A stretch of 38,215 nucleotides of DNA from Methylococcaceae bacterium (GTDB taxonomy: Bacteria > Pseudomonadota > Gammaproteobacteria > Methylococcales > Methylomonadaceae), in contig JAJRDU010000266.1 of the NCBI GenBank assembly GCA_028748685.1, positions 1 to 38,215 on the forward strand. Reading direction: 5' to 3'. The notes under the pieces were generated by a model that was not told the origin of the DNA, did not search any database, and saw only the letters and a list, made by a program, of their open reading frames with translations. Numbering within the stretch: the stretch's first letter is position 1; each line of letters starts with the position of its first letter. The translations under genes were made by a program, and so were the position numbers. Below, one piece after another: positions 10,926 through 17,982 of the stretch.

Positions 10926-11969
10926 ATGAGCACCAGTATCGAAATCAGTGAAACCGTCCGCCACTATTATGGCGAAGTCCTACAATCCAGTGATGACTTG
11001 AAGACCAGCGCCTGTTGCAGCATCGATGCGATGCCCGGCTATCTGAAAACCTTGCTGGCCGGTCTGCATCCGGAAGTGTTGGAGCGTTTCTACGGCTGCG
11101 GTTCGCCGCTGCCGCCGGCTCTGGAGGGCAAGACCGTGCTGGATTTGGGCTGCGGTACCGGCCGAGACTGCTATCTATTGTCGAAACTGGTCGGCCCGAC
11201 CGGCCGGGTAATCGGCGTCGATATGACACCGGAACAGCTTGAAGTGGCGGTACGCCACCGCGACTGGCATGCCGAACGCTTCGGTTATGCGAATGTCGAT
11301 TTCCTGCATGGACATATCGAGAATCTGGCTGCGGTCGGCATCGCCGATAACAGTATCGATGTGGTGGTATCCAATTGCGTGATCAACCTGTCGCCGGAAA
11401 AAACCCGGGTGCTGGCGGAAATTTTCCGGGTGTTGAAGCCCGGCGGCGAACTATATTTTTCCGATGTGTTTGCCGACCGCCGGATTCCGGTTGAGTTGCG
11501 GCACGATCCGGTGTTGCTGGGCGAATGCTTGGGCGGCGCCTTATATTGGGAGGACTTCCGGCGCATCTTGCAGGCGCTGGGTTGCCCGGACGTACGCGCG
11601 GTCAAACAGAATGCCATCAGCCTGGACGATCCGGAGGTGGCCGCCAAGATCGGTATGGTCAAGTTCAAATCGGTGACCGTCCGCGCCTTCAAGATGGCGC
11701 TGGAAGACCGCTGTGAAGATTACGGCCAGGTAGCCTGTTATCTGGGCACGATCGCGGAACACCCACACGCTTTCGATCTGGATGACCATCATCATTTCGA
11801 AACCGGCCGGCCGCTACGTGTTTGTGGCAATACAGCCGATATGCTGGCTGCTAGTCGCTATGCCGAGCATTTTCAGGTCTTGGGCGACAAGTCCCGCCAT
11901 TTCGGCTTGTTCGACTGTTCGCCAGGTCCGCAAGGCGAATCGGCGGCGGCAGGGGGATCGTGTTGTTGA
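10926..11969 (+). CDS. arsM: Arsenite S-adenosylmethionine methyltransferase
   Basis: ArsM methylates As(III) stepwise with S-adenosylmethionine to methylated, partly volatile products in the cytoplasm. The 347-residue product has the SAM-binding motif VLDLGCGTGRDCY (about residue 71 on). The family cysteines are present: C30/C31 (TSACC), C58 (YGCG), C151 (SNCVINL) and C201 (GECLGGALY). The C151-C201 spacing of 50 equals that of C174-C224 in the Cyanidioschyzon enzyme. The tail ends in a vicinal SCC. The ATG follows an AGGA ribosome site. It stands alone, without arsR, arsB or arsC nearby. Confidence 0.93.
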   Translation: MSTSIEISETVRHYYGEVLQSSDDLKTSACCSIDAMPGYLKTLLAGLHPEVLERFYGCGSPLPPALEGKTVLDLGCGTGRDCYLLSKLVGPTGRVIGVDMTPEQLEVAVRHRDWHAERFGYANVDFLHGHIENLAAVGIADNSIDVVVSNCVINLSPEKTRVLAEIFRVLKPGGELYFSDVFADRRIPVELRHDPVLLGECLGGALYWEDFRRILQALGCPDVRAVKQNAISLDDPEVAAKIGMVKFKSVTVRAFKMALEDRCEDYGQVACYLGTIAEHPHAFDLDDHHHFETGRPLRVCGNTADMLAASRYAEHFQVLGDKSRHFGLFDCSPGPQGESAAAGGSCC

Positions 11970-12076
11970 TTCGTTCGGGATTGGCTGCTGCTAATTGTCA
12001 AAATTATAAGGAGCCCACGTCAGAAGATGCTTGGCGAGTGGTGGAATTCGTTCAGCGCATTCAAGGAGCCCCGTAA
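11960..12076 (+). CDS. Possible 38-residue peptide overlapping the arsM end (or gene remnant)
   Basis: An open frame from GTG 11960 to TAA 12074-12076 overlaps the last 10 bases of arsM in another frame. An AGGGGG ribosome-like stretch lies just upstream. Its last half, EDAWRVVEFVQRIQ, resembles the C-terminal helix of class I c-type cytochromes. There is no CxxCH haem motif. It may be a remnant of a lost gene fused to a chance start, a true micro-peptide coupled to arsM, or chance. I cannot decide from the sequence. Confidence 0.25.
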   Translation: MLLIRSGLAAANCQNYKEPTSEDAWRVVEFVQRIQGAP

Positions 12077-12169
12077 TCGTCATGACGTTGCGCTGTCCAA
12101 GCGTTGCCGAGAAAGAAGAGTGCTTAAAACCTGAGATGATTTGCGGCAATCAATAACAACAAAAAAATG

Positions 12170-12186
12170 TTGGCATTTGAATTGCT
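12170..12186 (+). promoter_or_regulatory. Sigma-54 (-24/-12) promoter of the PEP-CTERM gene
   Basis: The 17-base site TTGGCATTTGAATTGCT matches the RpoN consensus (TGGCA-N6-TTGCT). GG and GC are exactly 12 bases apart, the strict requirement for sigma-54. Transcription would start near 12197, about 43 bases before the ATG. PEP-CTERM genes are known to be controlled by RpoN with the PrsK/PrsR two-component system in exosortase-carrying bacteria. Confidence 0.7.
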
Positions 12187-12239
12187 GAATAAGAAATCGC
12201 AATACATCAAAGCACCTTAACTGAACGGGGAATCCAAAA

Positions 12240-12812
12240 ATGGAAATAAAAACCTTAGCAGTCGCAACAATGCTTTTAAGCGCACCACTTTCGCAAGCCT
12301 CAACATACACATATGAAATACAGCAAAACTGGACCTATTCTGATAATGCAACAGTATATGGAAGCATGGCAGAACTCTACATTACCGTAGACAATGGCAA
12401 TTCATCTAACCAGTTGCAAACATACACATGGGCCGATATAACCGGTTTAGAGGTAGAAACAAACGGAACATTCTCCGCAATATGGGATTGGCCATTACAT
12501 TACTTCGGAGGTACATTGGCTGACACGTTGTTCACGACTGACGCGACTGGGAATCAGGCGAATTTTCTGTGGAATGGTGACCATTATCTAAATTCCAATT
12601 CGGGGCCGTTTCTCCAATTTGGATCTGGAGTCTATACCAACCTAAATGTATCCGATAAGATCCAGGGCCATGGACATGCCTATATTCAGCCATGGTCTGG
12701 AAACACGGTTGGAACCCTTGAAGGCAAAGTCCCTGAACCCGCGTCTATCGCATTGGTCGCCTCGGGTCTTTTGGGTTTTGGTGTTGTGCGTAGAAAAAAG
12801 CAGCAAGCTTAA
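12240..12812 (+). CDS. PEP-CTERM sorting-signal surface/exopolysaccharide-associated protein
   Basis: The 190-residue product starts with a Sec signal peptide (residues 1 to about 20, cleavage after SQA). A Thr/Asn/Gly-rich extracellular domain of unknown fold follows. It ends with a classic PEP-CTERM signal: VPEPAS at about 164-169, a hydrophobic helix and a basic RRKK tail. Such proteins are recognised by exosortase (EpsH/XrtA), processed at the membrane and exported, often with exopolysaccharide in floc or biofilm formers. The exosortase gene is not in the window. A GGGGA ribosome site, a sigma-54-type promoter upstream and a strong terminator downstream make this a single-gene transcription unit. 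The function of the mature domain is unknown. Confidence 0.9.
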   Translation: MEIKTLAVATMLLSAPLSQASTYTYEIQQNWTYSDNATVYGSMAELYITVDNGNSSNQLQTYTWADITGLEVETNGTFSAIWDWPLHYFGGTLADTLFTTDATGNQANFLWNGDHYLNSNSGPFLQFGSGVYTNLNVSDKIQGHGHAYIQPWSGNTVGTLEGKVPEPASIALVASGLLGFGVVRRKKQQA

Positions 12813-12839
12813 TCTTGCTCCAACTAGTTGCATATCAAA

Positions 12840-12862
12840 GCAGTCAATGATGAATTGACTGC
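12840..12862 (+). repeat. Perfect hairpin before the terminator
   Basis: GCAGTCAAT-GATGA-ATTGACTGC forms a perfect 9-bp stem with a 5-base loop, 28 bp after the PEP-CTERM stop and 4 bp before the intrinsic terminator. It may protect the mRNA 3' end or serve as a protein site. Confidence 0.6.
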
Positions 12863-12866
12863 CTTA

Positions 12867-12896
12867 AAGCCACCTCCGAGGAGGTGGCTTTTTTTT
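12867..12896 (+). terminator. Intrinsic terminator after the PEP-CTERM gene
   Basis: AAGCCACCTC-CGAG-GAGGTGGCTT is a perfect 10-bp G+C-rich stem with a 4-base loop, followed by a run of T. It is a textbook rho-independent terminator. Confidence 0.95.
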
Positions 12897-13968
12897 GTCC
12901 TGCAAATTATAAAGCGAACATAGTTTGTTCATGTACTTATCGACCGTCAATGCCACCAGGGTTGCAATGACTGCTTCGAAAATAGGGGGAGCCATGACCC
13001 CAGGGTATTGGGTGATGACAAAACACGTACAAACTGTCAGGTTTTAATACAGGCCTTTCGTGGCGGTGAGAATAGTTAATTCGCTCTGTTGATACCCGAA
13101 AAGTGTGAGATTGTTCTCATTCCTGTATAGCCGAAACGACCGGATATTGGCGTTATATTGATAGTTAAGTCGTTGTTTAAATAGATAACCATAAGGATTG
13201 GCGGGGTGCGCTTAACTGGGCGTGCATAACGCATGGCAATAGCTGAGAATCAGGGGTTGGTTACTTAAATTCCATGAAATTATCGTCAGGTTTTTTTACA
13301 GTATTTTTAGGCGGATCGAGTGGGTTTTTTAACGTTTTTGACAAAAATGCCTGTATTAACTTACGTAGTTTCACGTATCTACTGGTCAGCCTTTAATGGC
13401 CTGACAGATTTGTCAGTGTCGAATCTTTTTACAAGGTTGCTGAAATTCGAGTAAGGCGGAACCGCTGACGCGTTCAGCCGATTATTGGTCTTCACCTAGA
13501 TTTATGGAGTAACAACCGGATTACTGGAGGCTCTATAGGGTATCGATCCATAATTGAGTTTTTGGGATTTGTTTCGGAGTTAAATAAAAGCCGAGAAGTT
13601 TGGTTCTGGGAGGTTAAATAGAGTGGCTCTGGTAAACAAAAACATACTTGCCGCAAGTTTTATATCAATCGCCAGTTTTATATTAAATTCCGGGTGTTCG
13701 TGTTTACTTACAATCGGGTGGCTACGCCTTTCCTCACGGAAGAACAACGCGTCTTAAACGCCGATTTCATCATGAGCGTAACCCTTGGCTCCTCGCCATT
13801 TTAACTGGCTTCGCTATCTACTGGGTGTTACGTCAGCGATAGCCAAGAGTGAGTGCGCCTAGGTACCAAGCGTGTTCAACCACGAACGATGAGCTTCCGT
13901 AGTCGCCATATCCTAATTTGACCGGTGTTTAGCTGTACGAAGACGCGGGAAAAGTTGGATGAGATTGA
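12897..13968. other. About 1 kb with no convincing gene; several hairpins
   Basis: There is no long open frame on either strand. The stretch is A+T-richer than its flanks. I see a CTGACA-GATT-TGTCAG hairpin near 13401 preceded by an imperfect TCAGCC/GGCCTGA stem, and a GCTGA-CGCGT-TCAGC hairpin near 13465. A short lipoprotein-like frame at 13623 is listed separately. No tRNA, known riboswitch or CRISPR pattern was recognised. It may be a decayed gene region or hold an unrecognised small RNA. Confidence 0.4.
13623..13757 (+). pseudogene. Short lipoprotein-like frame, probably a truncated gene
   Basis: GTG 13623 is preceded at good spacing by GGGAGG. The 44-residue frame opens with a signal-peptide-like segment (NKNILAASFISIASFIL) and a lipobox-like LNSGC, then ends after 20 more residues at TAA 13755-13757. 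A different frame stays open beyond this point (residues like ATPFLTEEQRVLNADF), so a frameshift in a small lipoprotein gene is possible. No homologue is recognised and the call is weak. Confidence 0.25.
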
Positions 13969-13983
13969 TGCCGGGACCCGGCA
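13969..13983. repeat. Short perfect palindrome TGCCGGG-A-CCCGGCA
   Basis: Two 7-bp arms around one base lie 19 bp before a second hairpin (14002-14025), in the gap after the minus-strand secreted-protein gene. It may be part of a transcription stop region or a protein site. Confidence 0.4.
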
Positions 13984-14001
13984 CGGGCCCATGATAAGAA
14001 C

Positions 14002-14025
14002 GGTGGGCAACAGCTCTTGCCCACC
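14002..14025 (-). terminator. Hairpin after the 14036 gene, likely terminator
   Basis: GGTGGGCAA and TTGCCCACC pair perfectly over 9 bp with a 6-base loop, starting 10 bp after the stop of the minus-strand gene. The following bases on the minus strand (GTTCTTAT) are only weakly T-rich, so termination is plausible but not textbook. Confidence 0.6.
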
Positions 14026-14035
14026 CAGTCGCCGA

Positions 14036-14425
14036 TTATTTTTTGGTCATGAAGAAATAAACCGTTTGGCACTTCAAAATCATTTGATTGCCGTTTTTTT
14101 CGATGGCTTCGCAGGCTTCCATTTTCGAACGGCCCGGTGCGGCCTGTTTGACCAATTTGCCGTCTTGAATTGAATAGTTCAGCACCGCTTTAAGGTTATC
14201 GATACGGGCGTGTGAGTCGGATTCGTGAGTTAAACCTTCTATGGTGCCATCTTGCTTGATGGTCCAGGTGGTGTTTGAGCTTCTAGCGTTGCTACCGTCT
14301 TTGTTGGCTGATTCTTTATCGATTTGCCAGGTTCCCAGCACATCGGCTTGAGTGAGCTTAACTTCCGCTGCGGCGGAAAAAGATAAAAGCATCAGGACGA
14401 GGGCGGGAAATTTTAGAATTTGCAT
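14036..14425 (-). CDS. Small secreted protein, lipocalin-like, unknown function
   Basis: The 129-residue product has a clear Sec signal peptide (MQILKFPALVLMLLSFSAAA, cleavage near AAA-E). A mature domain of about 110 residues follows, beginning KLTQADVLGTWQID and rich in beta-strand-like stretches. The LxGTWxxD opening is typical of lipocalin-like periplasmic domains, and two cysteines (EACEAI, LKCQTV) could form a disulfide. It stands alone, with a hairpin downstream, and is divergent from the metal-efflux block. The role is unknown. Confidence 0.8.
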   Translation of the reverse strand: MQILKFPALVLMLLSFSAAAEVKLTQADVLGTWQIDKESANKDGSNARSSNTTWTIKQDGTIEGLTHESDSHARIDNLKAVLNYSIQDGKLVKQAAPGRSKMEACEAIEKNGNQMILKCQTVYFFMTKK

Positions 14426-14547
14426 GATTAAAGCCTTATTGGTGTGGTATTTATAGAGGCTCGGATTGTAACACGGGGCGAGGGTTGGCCTTCGTTAAGC
14501 AATATACCGTGAAACCCATTCAAAAGTCGTTCCGGGAGGTCTTTGAC

Positions 14548-15141
14548 ATGAACCCGATTATCTTTGAATCCACGCTAAGCTGCCCACAGTGCGGTTACCG
14601 CAAGACCGAACGGATGTCCGCCGATGCTTGCCTATGGTTTTACGAATGCCTGGGTTGTCATAGTCTACTCAAACCCATCCCCGGCGATTGCTGTGTGTTC
14701 TGTTCTTACGGCGACATTCCCTGCCCTCCCTTCAAATTCACGGTAAACAGCCGGGTTATTGCGGATAAGCTGGTATCGTCCTATACTCCCTACATGCGTC
14801 TGATAAACCTGTTTCTCATCACCTTGCTATGTTTTGCGATCCCGTTTCAGGGTATCGCCGGCATGGTTTTGGTTAAAACTTCATGCTCGGCGGAGTCTGC
14901 TGGCGCGATGGCGGTAGATACGGACGATGAGCATGCCTGCTGCAACGATGCCGAAACCGTCGCCAAGACCGGCAAACTTTGCAAGGCCGAGAAGGATTGC
15001 CAACCGGCCAGTCCGGGAATGGTTAATCCGACGGAAACATCCATATCCGCAGTCTTCGGCGGCGAAAAAATCACTGTCCCAGGCATTTTTGCGCGGGCTT
15101 TTTACCCTTCCGCCACCTGGCGACCGCCAACCCCGATCTAA
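14548..15141 (+). CDS. GDCCVxC cysteine protein fused in frame to a membrane/periplasmic segment
   Basis: ATG 14548 follows a strong GGGAGGT ribosome site. The first 62 residues form a small cysteine-rich domain with CPQC (12-15), CLGC (34-37) and the hallmark GDCCVFCSYG (47-56), followed by CPP. This is the GDCCVxC family (selenoprotein in some bacteria), often found near metal-resistance genes. It normally ends just after CPP. Here the frame continues without a stop into a second module from about residue 83: MRLINLFL, a hydrophobic helix, then a Cys-rich periplasmic tail (HACCNDAE, KLCKAEKDC). The second part looks like the small proteins that precede Cus/Czc efflux genes. No ribosome site precedes M83, so one fused 197-residue protein is the best reading. 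It lies 205 bp upstream of the cusC-like gene. Confidence 0.7.
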   Translation: MNPIIFESTLSCPQCGYRKTERMSADACLWFYECLGCHSLLKPIPGDCCVFCSYGDIPCPPFKFTVNSRVIADKLVSSYTPYMRLINLFLITLLCFAIPFQGIAGMVLVKTSCSAESAGAMAVDTDDEHACCNDAETVAKTGKLCKAEKDCQPASPGMVNPTETSISAVFGGEKITVPGIFARAFYPSATWRPPTPI

Positions 15142-15208
15142 CTCCGAAATCATCCATTCCGTGCCGGAATAGTTCAACCCAGAAAGACCAGTTGTCGCAC
15201 CAAACAGA

Positions 15209-15224
15209 CCGTTCGCGCGAACGG
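15209..15224. promoter_or_regulatory. 16-bp perfect palindrome upstream of the efflux operon
   Basis: CCGTTCGCGCGAACGG is fully palindromic and lies 123 bp before the ATG of the cusC-like gene, in the only sizeable gap of the metal block. Its size fits an operator for a dimeric regulator. A second inverted repeat, ATTCCG-TGC-CGGAAT, lies near 15155. No regulator gene is adjacent. Confidence 0.4.
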
Positions 15225-15346
15225 ATTTTGACTACATCGACTGCACTCTTAAGGTTTAGCTATTCGTTACGGTTCGAGACGTTCGTTTAATCCGCGCTTG
15301 CGCATGACCGTATCGAATCCGCTCATGCGTCACAAGGAGTTAGATC

Positions 15347-16633
15347 ATGTTTATTTCATACCTTTCCGGAGCTAACCCGGCTTGGCGGCTAGCTATCGCC
15401 ATGCTGTTGGCCGTGCCGTGTTTCGAGGTTTCGGCATCCGGCTTGTCTTTCGATGAAGCGCTGAAGCTGGCCTTGCGCGAAGCGCCCATTCTGACCTCCA
15501 ACGAGGAGCAAATCGACGCCGCCCGCCAGGCGGCGATCCCGGCCGGCGCGCTGCCCGATCCGCAACTGGCGCTGGGCGTCGACAATCTGCCGGTTCAAGG
15601 CGCCGACAGTTTCAGCCTGTCCAGGGACTTCATGACCATGCAGCGCGTCGGCGTGATGCAGGCTTTTCCTAATCTTGGCAAGCTGGATGCGCGCACTGCG
15701 GCGGCGGAAGGCCGTGTGGCGCTGGCCGAAGCCCAGACCCGGCTAGCCAAGCTGCAGGTCTTGCAGGAAACCGCCGCGGCCTGGATAGAGCGTGAGGCTG
15801 TCGAACGGCAGCTGGCGCGGATATCCGAACTGGAGGCCGAAAACCGGCTATTCGAAAGGGCAGTGCAAGCCCGCTTTGCCGGAGGCGCTGGCATGGCCGG
15901 CGAACTGGTGGCGCCGCGCCAGGAAGCGGCTCTGATTGCAGAGCGCCGCGACGAACTTGACAGCCGACGCTCCCAAGCCATCGCCCGCTTGAAACGCTGG
16001 GTCGGTGACGCGGCGTCTCAACCCTTGACTGGCGAATCGCCCGATTGGCCGATCAACCCCGACGCCTTGTCGCATGGCCTGCACCGACATCCGGAACTGG
16101 ATTTGTTCGATCCCAAGACCCGGGTGCTGAATGCCGAAGTGAAGGAGGCCGAAGCCGAGAAGATCCCGGACTGGACGCTACAACTGGCCTATCAGCGGCG
16201 TGGCTCGGCCTATAGTGACATGGTGTCCTTGCAAGTCAGTGTCGATCTGCCGCTGTTTTCCGGTTCCCGGCAACAACCCAAACTGGAAGCCAAACTGCAC
16301 GAGCGCAATGCGCTGCAAGCCGAACGCGAAGCCGCGTTGCAGGAGCATACGGAGATGCTGGAATCGGCTTTGGCTGAACACCGGCGTCTGGCCAATGCGG
16401 TCAAGCGGGCCCGCGAGGTGTTGATTCCGCTGGCCGAGGAAAAAGTCGAGCTGACGCTAGCCGCCTGGCGAGGTAACAAGGGTGAGCTTTCGACGCTGAT
16501 CGCCGCGCGTCGGGAACGCATCGACGAGGAATTGAAAGCCATCGCCCTGGAAGGCGAACGCCGGCAACTGGCCGCCCGCCTGCATTACACCTATAGCCAA
16601 CAAACCCTGCAAGACTCGGAGCAGCAACCATGA
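15347..16633 (+). CDS. cusC: TolC-family outer-membrane factor of a Cu/Ag efflux system
   Basis: This is the outer-membrane channel of a heavy-metal RND pump. The 428-residue product starts at ATG 15347 after an AAGGAG site and has an N-terminal signal peptide ending near SASG. The family opening LSFDEALKLALREAPIL follows, with an internal repeat from about residue 210 (the second, weaker DLFDPKTRVLNAEVKEAEAE unit). Long amphipathic helices, as in the TolC barrel-tunnel, cover most of the length. It is the first gene of the three-gene efflux operon and overlaps the membrane-fusion gene by 4 bp (ATGA). The symbol is by analogy: family and position are clear, but metal specificity is taken from the pump gene. 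Confidence 0.88.
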   Translation: MFISYLSGANPAWRLAIAMLLAVPCFEVSASGLSFDEALKLALREAPILTSNEEQIDAARQAAIPAGALPDPQLALGVDNLPVQGADSFSLSRDFMTMQRVGVMQAFPNLGKLDARTAAAEGRVALAEAQTRLAKLQVLQETAAAWIEREAVERQLARISELEAENRLFERAVQARFAGGAGMAGELVAPRQEAALIAERRDELDSRRSQAIARLKRWVGDAASQPLTGESPDWPINPDALSHGLHRHPELDLFDPKTRVLNAEVKEAEAEKIPDWTLQLAYQRRGSAYSDMVSLQVSVDLPLFSGSRQQPKLEAKLHERNALQAEREAALQEHTEMLESALAEHRRLANAVKRAREVLIPLAEEKVELTLAAWRGNKGELSTLIAARRERIDEELKAIALEGERRQLAARLHYTYSQQTLQDSEQQP

Positions 16634-17982
16634 ATTTACCCAAACAAACGCTGCCGATGGCTCTGATGGTCTTACTGTTGCTGGCTGCCGGCGGCGGTAT
16701 CGGCTGGTGGCTGGCATTGCATAATCAACCAAGCGTTGAACAGGCAACTGAAAACCATGCCGTGGCGGAAACGCCGGAAAGCTCGCGCAAAGTGCTGTAT
16801 TGGTACGACCCGATGCAGCCGCAACAACACTTCGATAAACCCGGCCCCTCACCGTTTATGGATATGCCGTTGATTCCCAAATACGCCGAGGATGCCGGCG
16901 AGGAGTCCGTGGCCGGATTGAGCATTGATGCCGCAATCAGCCAGAATATTGGCATGCGTTTGGCGGAGGTGGCCCGAATCCCGCTCAGCCATCGTATCGA
17001 GGCCACCGGTTTGATAGCTTTTAACGAACGAGAGGTGGCTGTGGTCCAGACTCGTAGCGGCGGATTCGTCGAGCGGGCTTCGCCGTTAGCGGTGGGCGAC
17101 GTGGTCAAGGCCGGTCAGCCGCTGGTGGAGATGCTAGTGCCGGAATGGGCCGCCGCGCAGCACGAATTACTGGCGGTGCGCGATTTTGCCGACGGCGCCT
17201 TGCTGAATGCGGCACGCGAACGTTTGCGCCTGCTGGGCATGCCGGAGTATTCGATTCAGCAACTGGAACGAACCGGCAGTGTGCAAAACCGTTATACCGT
17301 TAGCGCGCCGGTAGCCGGCGTGATCCAGGACTTGGAAGTGCGTAACGGCATGACATTGATGAGCGGACAGACCGTGGTGCGCATCAACGGTTTGGCCAGC
17401 GTCTGGCTGGAGGTGGCGGTGCCGGAAGCCCAGGCCGCTTCGGTGCGGATCGGCGACAGCGCTCAGGTGCGGTTGACCGCGTTTCCCGGTCACGATATCG
17501 AGGGCCGGATCGCCGAGATTCTGCCGATGTTGAAAGACAGTAGTCGTAGTATTCGGGTAAGGATAGAGCTAAAAAATCCGCAGCAGCAACTGAGGCCCGG
17601 TTTGTCGGCACAAGTGACTCTGAATAGCGCCGACATGGATTCCGCGCTGGCGGTGCCGACCGAAGCGGTCATCCGCACCGGCAAACGCAATCTGGTGATG
17701 CTGGCCGGCGAGTCGGGCCGATTCATGCCGCAGGAAGTGGTGTTGGGCGCAGAGATCGGCAATCAAACCATCGTCAACGCCGGCCTCGAAGAAGGCCAGC
17801 AAGTGGTGGCCAGCGGCCAGTTCCTGCTGGATTCCGAGGCCAGCCTGAACGGCCTGGTGGCGCGTCCGGTAGAGGCCGAACCTATTCCGAATGAGCATCC
17901 GGGGGGGCACGAAGGGCATGACATGACACCGGCTCCCACTCCCACTATGGAACATCAGCATCACATGGGAGGTGAACAATGA
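16630..17982 (+). CDS. cusB: Membrane fusion protein of a Cu/Ag RND efflux system
   Basis: This periplasmic adaptor joins the inner-membrane pump to the outer-membrane channel. The 450-residue product has an N-terminal membrane anchor (residues 9-30). A heavy-metal-binding YHS-like domain follows at about 57-85 (YWYDPM...[11 protein letters not shown]), the typical CusB/CzcB form. Then come the barrel-sandwich hybrid, the helical hairpin ([14 protein letters not shown]) and the beta-barrel domains. The C-terminal tail is rich in His and Met ([15 protein letters not shown]), suited to Cu(I)/Ag(I). It overlaps both neighbours by 4 bp, so the three proteins are probably made together. Confidence 0.93.
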   Translation: MNLPKQTLPMALMVLLLLAAGGGIGWWLALHNQPSVEQATENHAVAETPESSRKVLYWYDPMQPQQHFDKPGPSPFMDMPLIPKYAEDAGEESVAGLSIDAAISQNIGMRLAEVARIPLSHRIEATGLIAFNEREVAVVQTRSGGFVERASPLAVGDVVKAGQPLVEMLVPEWAAAQHELLAVRDFADGALLNAARERLRLLGMPEYSIQQLERTGSVQNRYTVSAPVAGVIQDLEVRNGMTLMSGQTVVRINGLASVWLEVAVPEAQAASVRIGDSAQVRLTAFPGHDIEGRIAEILPMLKDSSRSIRVRIELKNPQQQLRPGLSAQVTLNSADMDSALAVPTEAVIRTGKRNLVMLAGESGRFMPQEVVLGAEIGNQTIVNAGLEEGQQVVASGQFLLDSEASLNGLVARPVEAEPIPNEHPGGHEGHDMTPAPTPTMEHQHHMGGEQ

